Part shown: positions 57,501 to 64,000 of the stretch, piece after piece | Numbering within the stretch: the first letter of the stretch is position 1 | Layout: every line of letters starts with the position of its first letter | Assembly (NCBI RefSeq): GCF_031143425.1 | Contig: NC_090448.1 | Location: 331,526,177-331,590,176, forward strand | Direction: 5' to 3' | DNA length: 64,000 nucleotides | From: Pleurodeles waltl | Lineage: Eukaryota; Chordata; Amphibia; Caudata; Salamandridae | Position numbers and translations under genes: made by a program | The notes under the pieces: generated by a model | Seen by the model: only the letters and a program-made list of their open reading frames with translations | Databases searched by the model: none | Told to the model about the DNA's origin: nothing

Positions 57501-58864
57501 GATGCAAAGCTGATCACGAATGGCGTCTCCATCCGGAGATGGCTAAAGGTCCCTTTCAGCAGTGGGGAGAGCCTTGGTTAGATCTGTTCACCTCCACACA
57601 GAATTCGCAATGTCAGCTGTTTTGTGTGTTGGGGTTTCCAAGGCGGCACTCGCTCGGTGATGCTTTTCATCTCGATTGGAACTCTGACCTCCTTTCTGTC
57701 TATACCACTTCTGCCCAGAGTTTTCAAGAAGATCAGGAACGACCGGGCTCAAGTCATCTTGGCGGCTCTGGACTGGGCTCGGAGAGTATGGTATCCAGAG
57801 CTATTGAGCATGGCCTCTAATCCTCCACCCAGACTGCCTCTTCAGGCAGAACTTCTGTCGCTGCAACAGGGGACGATTCTCCACCCGAAACCATCCAATC
57901 TCTGCCTTCATGCAGGAAATTGAGCAGCGGAAGTTGACTACTTTTGTTCATTCTTTCCTTGGCCCAGCTGGGCTCTGCTTTGGGCACTCTTAGAGGAATA
58001 TGCCATCCCGGCCTTTCTTAGGCTACCTGATCAGCCCTCACTCTTTAAATCTCCTATTGTGAATAGATTCCTTAAAGGTCTCACCCATTTATTTCCTCCC
58101 ACTCCATTTATCATGCGTTAGTGGGACCGCCATCTTGTCCTTAGTTACTTAGGGTATTCCGTTTGAGCCAATGCACAATTGCCCTTTACGGCTCCTCACT
58201 TTCAAGACTGTCTTTCTTGTTGCCATCACTTCTGCTCACAGAGTGAATGAGCTTCAAGCTCTTTCTTCCAAGCCTCCATTCTTGTCTGTGTACCCTGACA
58301 AAGTGGTGTTGCGCACTAAGGCTTCCTTCCTTCCAAAGGTTGTTACGCCTTTTCATGTAGGCAAGTCCATCACCTTGCCGAATTTTTATGCACCCACACA
58401 TTCTTCCCATGAGGAGGAGAGACTCCACCATCTGGACCCAAAAACAGGCCACACATCCTTCCCATGAGGAGGAGAGACTCCACCATCTGGACCCAAAAAG
58501 AGCGTTGGCGTTCTATCTTAACCGTACTAAAGATTTCCGGGTGGACTATTAACTCTTTGTCAGGTATGTGGGTGCAAAGAAAGGAAAGGCGGTGCAAAAA
58601 CGTACCATCTCTCTATGGGTACTTCTTTGCATCGAGATGTGCTACGCTTTGGCCAAGAAGCAACCCCCTGTGGGCTTGCGCACTCATTCCACCAGAGCAA
58701 CTGCTGCTTCCACTGCGTTAGCACGCGGAGTTCCTGTCCTGGATAGCTGCCATGCAGCTATGTGGGTATCCCTGCACACAATTACTGAACATTACTGCCT
58801 GGACAGTCCGGTCCGTCAGTATGGCTACTTTGGTAGTTCGGTCCTGCAGGACTTTCTAGTATGA
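57501..58864 (+). pseudogene. DIRS copy 3: linker and tyrosine recombinase, with 55-bp duplication
   Basis: A linker region (EPWLDLFTSTQNSQCQLFCV) is followed by an N-terminal recombinase part around 57900-58130 and the catalytic part: ITSAHRVNELQALSSKPP (first Arg) at 58228-58280, DKVVLRTKASFLPKVVTPF, then LRTHSTRATAASTALARG (His and second Arg) at 58676-58730, and EHYCLDSPVRQYGYFGSSVL. The catalytic Tyr would lie near the end of this segment. A 55-bp tandem duplication at 58403-58512 disrupts the frame between the two halves, so this copy is inactive even though the catalytic boxes survive. Confidence 0.85.
58403..58500 (+). repeat. 55-bp tandem duplication
   Basis: CTTCCCATGAGGAGGAGAGA starts at 58403 and again at 58458; the following CTCCACCATCTGGACCCAAA is also repeated. 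Two near-identical units, offset 55 bp, which is not a multiple of three. Confidence 0.9.
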
Positions 58865-58904
58865 TCTTCGTTCTCAGCCCACCTGCGAGGATGGTATTGC
58901 TTGG

Positions 58905-59392
58905 GTATCTATTCTAAGGTAAGGAATCTGCAACTAGAAGTCTATCAGATGTACAAGTTACTTACCTTCGGTAACGAAATATCTGGTAGAAACATATTCT
59001 AGTTGCAGATTCCTTACTGACACACTAATCTTCCCCACTTGCAAACTGATTTCTAGGGACATGGATTCACCCTTCAGGTCCTTAGCGCTGGCGCACCAAT
59101 CTGTGTTCTTAGCAGCTCTGCACTTTGGCGTGGAAAATCATTAAAAGAAACTGACGTCACTGTGCTGTGGCTGCGTCTATGTACTACTCCCGATGTCATC
59201 ATGGCGACTAAGATGCCAATGACGCCCGCAGAGTCGACCGACCACCTACCGATGTGCAAGGGTATTGCTCAAAGAAAAAATCTCTGGATTCAGTCTGACA
59301 CCTGGGGGAAAATTCTAAGGTAAGGAATCTGTAACTAGAATGTCTCTACCAGATATTTTGTTACCGAAGGTAAGTGACTTGTATGTCAGTGA
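58905..59392. repeat. DIRS copy 3: internal complementary region and right terminus
   Basis: GTTACTTACCTTCGGTAACG at 58956 is inverted in TTGTTACCGAAGGTAAGTGA at about 59358-59380. GTAAGGAATCTGTAACTAGA at 59319 is inverted in CTAGTTGCAGATTCCTTAC at 59001-59019. The segment 59265-59360 mirrors the left terminus at 51361. These inverted relations identify both ends of the DIRS element, about 8.0 kb including the 2.67-kb LTR. Confidence 0.85.
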
Positions 59393-60398
<1,006 letters not shown>

Positions 60399-60709
60399 GG
60401 CCCTCATTAGAACATTGGCAGTAAATTCCGCCTACTGCCACGGCGATGCTCTCCAAAAGACCGTCGTCGTGGATACTGAAGGCTGGCAGAATTCCAGCTG
60501 CAGTCATGGCGGCGGACAGCGGTAAGGTGGCGCTGCTGCCAGCAGCAGCGCCACGCCAGGAGAATGCTGCCGACCGTATCATGACACATGATACGGCCTG
60601 GTGGTGTTCCGCTGGTGGACGTTGCTGCTGGCAGCAGCGCCACGTCCTTTCTCCTGCTGGAGGATCCCCTGCAAGCAGGTAAGTTGGGTTCTCCAACAGG
60701 GGTGGGTGT

Positions 60710-60900
60710 GATTGTTTTTGTATGCATGCATGCGGGTGTGAGACGTGTAATGCATGTGTGCATGAATGGGTGTGAGTGTACGTGTATGTTGTCATGCGAT
60801 TATGTGTGTGCTTTTATGTATGTTAGTGTGTGTTGCGGTGTGTGTGTATGAATGTATGCGTGGGTGGATGTGGGTATGTGTGTGTGCACATGAGTGGATG
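60710..60900 (+). repeat. TG-rich degenerate tract
   Basis: Irregular TGTG/TGTATG repeats inside the Harbinger-like element. The opposite strand gives a long Thr/His-rich frame that is an artefact of the repeat. Confidence 0.75.
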
Positions 60901-61082
60901 TCTGCGCATGTTGGGGAGGGTTTGAGAGGGTAGGGGAGAGGGGCGGGAAGACCCCTCTCAGTGTCAGGGAAGGAATTCCCTGGCACTGATGGTGGCTACC
61001 GTCATGGTTTTCGTGGCGGTAAGATTGCCATGAAAACCATGGCAGTAGGTGGGGTCATAATCCCGAAGGTGGGATTGTGACG

Positions 61083-61120
61083 GCCGCCGGGCTGGAGACA
61101 GCAGTCTCCAGCCCGGCGGC
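61083..61120. repeat. Perfect 17-bp hairpin
   Basis: GCCGCCGGGCTGGAGAC at 61083-61099, a four-base AGCA loop, then the exact complement at 61104-61120. Confidence 0.95.
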
Positions 61121-61254
61121 TGTTACCACCCTGGCGGACAGAGTGGCTTAAGCCAAACGGCCAATGTCATATTTTGGGGAAAGGTACCGCCAGCCTGTTG
61201 GCAGTGCCTTTCTCCAAAATAACGCCGTCTGCCAGGGTCATAATGAGGCCCTAA

Positions 61255-64000
61255 GTTTAGAAACATATGGGGTGCTCCTGTTACTCTTTATTACTGTCTA
61301 GTGAAGTGTTACACAAAACGTTTGCTCTGACCTGTAAATAGTCATAAAATCAGGTTTTAGACAAATTAGTAGAGCACATAAGTTCACCAGTTCTAAAACT
61401 AGGGTCTTACCAGTACAGTTCAACAACCAGCATTTACAATGCGTTGGGTCTCGCGTTTTCTCGAGTTAGAGCTATTAGCGTTGTAAATTCCTAAATGCAC
61501 TTTTCTTGCCACATAAATTGAAAATGAAAAGTAAAACTGTTGACATAAGCAAGTCAGTTCAAAGCGCCATGGCCGCCATGAGTGGGAGATCGAGAGTTAT
61601 TTGCTCCCTGCCTAAATACCTAGAAAGGATCGTGGCTGGGATGAAAGGCAAACCTAAACCAGAGGAGAGGCCATCACACGCTTTCACAAAAGGAAGCGTG
61701 ACGTAGTGTGATAGCTAACAAAAATCACCTGGGAGGAAACTCGGCACACAAAGGAGGGGCATTTCACCAAATGCACCAATAAAAATGAAGCTTTTAAAGC
61801 AAGCAAATCAAAGAACAAATAGCAAGAGTGGGCATGGTTAAAAGCTCACCGAGAGATTACAGCAGGCCAGAGCGCTTGCATGCTTGACCCTAAAAAAGGG
61901 AAGTAAGCCTACAAAAGGACAGTTTATCAAGCAGGGATCTAGCAACCAGGTAAAGAAAAAAAATTACCTACGTCGAACACAAAAATCAAAATAGTTTTAT
62001 AAAGGTCGTCTCAATAAAATGTGTCTCTCAGATATGACATTTGAGTCAACTGAAAAAGGCTACTAAATAGGTCTGAGGTGTACAGCCTGGGTAAATAGTT
62101 CAGAGTAATACAATTACAGGATCTCAAAATGGATAGTGTCAAGACTCCAGATCCAAAGAGGGTGAGTTTAGCTGTTATCTACATTAGCTGATCAGTGAAG
62201 TACAGTTTGCAAACATATAATATTATAGGGTATAACCAGTGTAGCTGAAATAAAATGTGCTTACATTTGTGTCTCTTGCTGTGGTGGCAAACAGTCTGTA
62301 TAGAAAGATGGGCCGTCCTGACAAAATACCATTACCACTGTCCAGCCTTGAGATAAAGAGTCTGGATAGTGGTTTAGAAACCTAGTGTAGAAAAAGTGTT
62401 TTCTGTAACTGAAAAAGATGCGACATACAAGCTGAGAACAATTTAGTGGTATGTCCCTGAAAATTAAATGGGCAAAGCAGCTATTGTAAATGAGGAGTGT
62501 CTTTTAAAAGGGTCAAGAATTAAAACTGTCAATACAGAAGTGCACGGAAACAAGCTGTAAGGCAATTAATGTCTGCAAGAGAAAACACCTTGTTTCGTGG
62601 GAATAAAATTATCTTGCTCAAAACGTAGTGTGGCCAGCTTTTGAAAAAACCACTGTGGGTTACATTTTAAAATGTGCCATTTTTAGCAAACCTTGGGATC
62701 TACAAATGTTTTTTTTGTTATAATCAGACCTGCTATGTAGTTATGCGTGTTGAATATTCACAACATATTCAGAAATTCAGTTATGTGATGCTCTCTTTGG
62801 ATGCATCAGAATCAACCTGCTATGCACAGGGATCATGGTGTTATCCTTTCAACTTTTTTTTTTTTTTTGCATAAATTGATAGGTTGTTTATAATCTAATT
62901 ACGGATGCAGGACTGCGCCATATTCTCTAGCGAACCCTATTTTTGCACCTTTAATAACTTTGTCACCGACCAGTTTGCACCCATATTGAGAACAGAACAA
63001 TGGGATAACTGGGTAGTGCTCCACTCTTCTGTGACCTGCAGCATTTGGAAGTCACCATGTATGCTAAACTATGAAGAATACGTTTTTTAACAGCAGACCA
63101 TGATGGTATTTTTCTGTGCTCATAAGCAAGATCGATGATGGCCGGGGCCAGACTGGGCACCAAAGGCAGCCACGGTAAAATGTTGCTGTTTTCTCTCTAT
63201 TCCTCGATTATCCTCTCTATCCTGCATCCCTCTCCAATCCCCACTGGAAGAATTATCAGCTAAGAAACTGCCAGTCTGTCACTGATAATGGTAATAACCG
63301 AGGGAAGTGCTGATTCCACTAACCTTTGCCTCGTGAGCGATGAACAAGTCGATGAGAAGAACTACTCTAAATGAAATATCTATTATGTTGTAATAAGATA
63401 CTTATGATATATATTTTGGAGGCACAACTGCACCTTTTTGCATAGTGAACCACATTTGCACGCTTATAGTTTTACCAATTTGTGCCAAAATTGAGAACAT
63501 GGGACTGTTGGAGGTATGAGCAGCCACACTCCTTCATGGCCTTCAGCCTTTGCTGAGCCTCGGAGGAGTGTGACCGGGCAGAGGTGCACAATACTCTTTC
63601 CCTTGGGCTATGCAGGGTGGACAAAAATGTGAACTTGTACCTCACTTTTGGCAAATTGGATGGGAAGTGGGCTACTGGCATGAAATATCTGTGACATTAT
63701 GCATCCAAAGGATTAATAAAAAGTTTGCTGATACCTTACTTTTGGAAGCAGTGTGTGAAATTTATACTTGTTCACAAATGCAGCATCTGGCACCATTACA
63801 GGTAATCGGAAACCAATTTACCTTTCAGCAGGCGCCCTGCCCAAAACACACACCTTTCATTGGACATCTATTCAACCACTATCTCATGGCCAAACACCCA
63901 CCACCAACTTTGACATATTTACCAGCAGACATGCACACCACCACTGTCACAGGCTTACACATTACACCAGACTCCCAACCATCACACACTCCCACGATAA
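61255..64000 (+). other. MST1: MST1 intron, unassigned end of window
   Basis: 2.7 kb without exon or recognised repeat. The second half of kringle 4 was looked for (a YCRNPDG and WCYT-type exon after an AG) and not found. Two segments, about 62930-63010 and 63440-63500, look distantly alike (TTTGCACCTTTAATAACTTTG and TTTGCACGCTTATAGTTTTAC, both followed by ATTGAGAACA). Confidence 0.5.

Larger units (their letters stand above)
60399..61251. mobile_element. Harbinger-like MITE, 853 bp, hairpin-rich
   Basis: Flanked by TAA at 60396-60398 and 61252-61254. The left end GGCCCTCATTAGAAC and the right end (reverse complement GGGCCTCATTATGAC) match at about 18 of 23 positions. A 3-bp TAA duplication and such ends fit PIF/Harbinger. 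No transposase is encoded. The interior has a series of hairpins (60527-60554, 60574-60596, 60958-60989, about 60995-61048, 61083-61120) and a TG-rich low-complexity tract at about 60710-60900. Confidence 0.75.

Overview
The window is intron-dominated vertebrate DNA carrying five internal exons of a kringle-domain gene on the + strand. The exons encode kringle 2 (two halves, 4506-4626 and 11841-11959), kringle 3 (26034-26199 and 35486-35622) and the first half of kringle 4 (59486-59588). The residues fit macrophage-stimulating protein (MST1, also called MSP or HGF-like protein) better than HGF or plasminogen. Splice phases join all five without a break. Earlier domains (signal peptide, PAN, kringle 1) and later ones (second half of kringle 4, inactive serine-protease-like domain) lie outside the window. 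The four introns measure about 7.2, 14.1, 9.3 and 23.9 kb.

The size of the introns and their contents point to a salamander: very long Gypsy-type LTRs, DIRS-like tyrosine-recombinase retrotransposons with inverted termini, L1-like and other LINE fragments, and Harbinger-like short inverted-repeat elements that start with a GGSCCTCATTA-type end. A newt is my best guess from the repeat mix; this is inference and species cannot be fixed from the sequence alone.

Layout. 1-2199 is a long LTR; 2440-4040 an L1-like 5' fragment; 4506-4626 exon K2a. The next intron holds a DIRS fragment, two LTR pieces joined in opposite orientation, an L1-like 3' end and a 400-bp Harbinger-like element. Exon K2b follows. 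13.5-21.9 kb is a block of L1-like sequence and a minus-strand Gmr1-like Gypsy element (LTR, primer site, gag, protease, then a deletion into a second LTR). 21.9-26.0 kb shows nothing I recognise. After exon K3a, 26.7-30.3 kb is a plus-strand Gmr1-like element (LTR, primer site, gag, protease, integrase) cut off inside the integrase, followed by a minus-strand scrap of another Gypsy integrase and a near-complete solo LTR. After exon K3b, the 23.9-kb intron contains DIRS copy 1, a Gmr1-like element with integrase ahead of reverse transcriptase, a fused pair of inverted LTRs, DIRS copy 2, and DIRS copy 3 with a 2.67-kb solo LTR inserted in it. After exon K4a there is one 853-bp hairpin-rich Harbinger-like element.

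The most interesting signals are (1) the copia-like pol order (integrase before reverse transcriptase) in elements whose enzymes look like Gypsy, matching the known Gmr1 group; (2) clusters of short hairpins inside the 2.7-kb LTRs, with paired base changes between copies and between families; (3) the many-hairpin element at 60399-61251; and (4) conservation in the host gene of the extra kringle 2 and kringle 3 cysteines that form the inter-kringle disulphide in relatives. All transposon reading frames seen here are broken.
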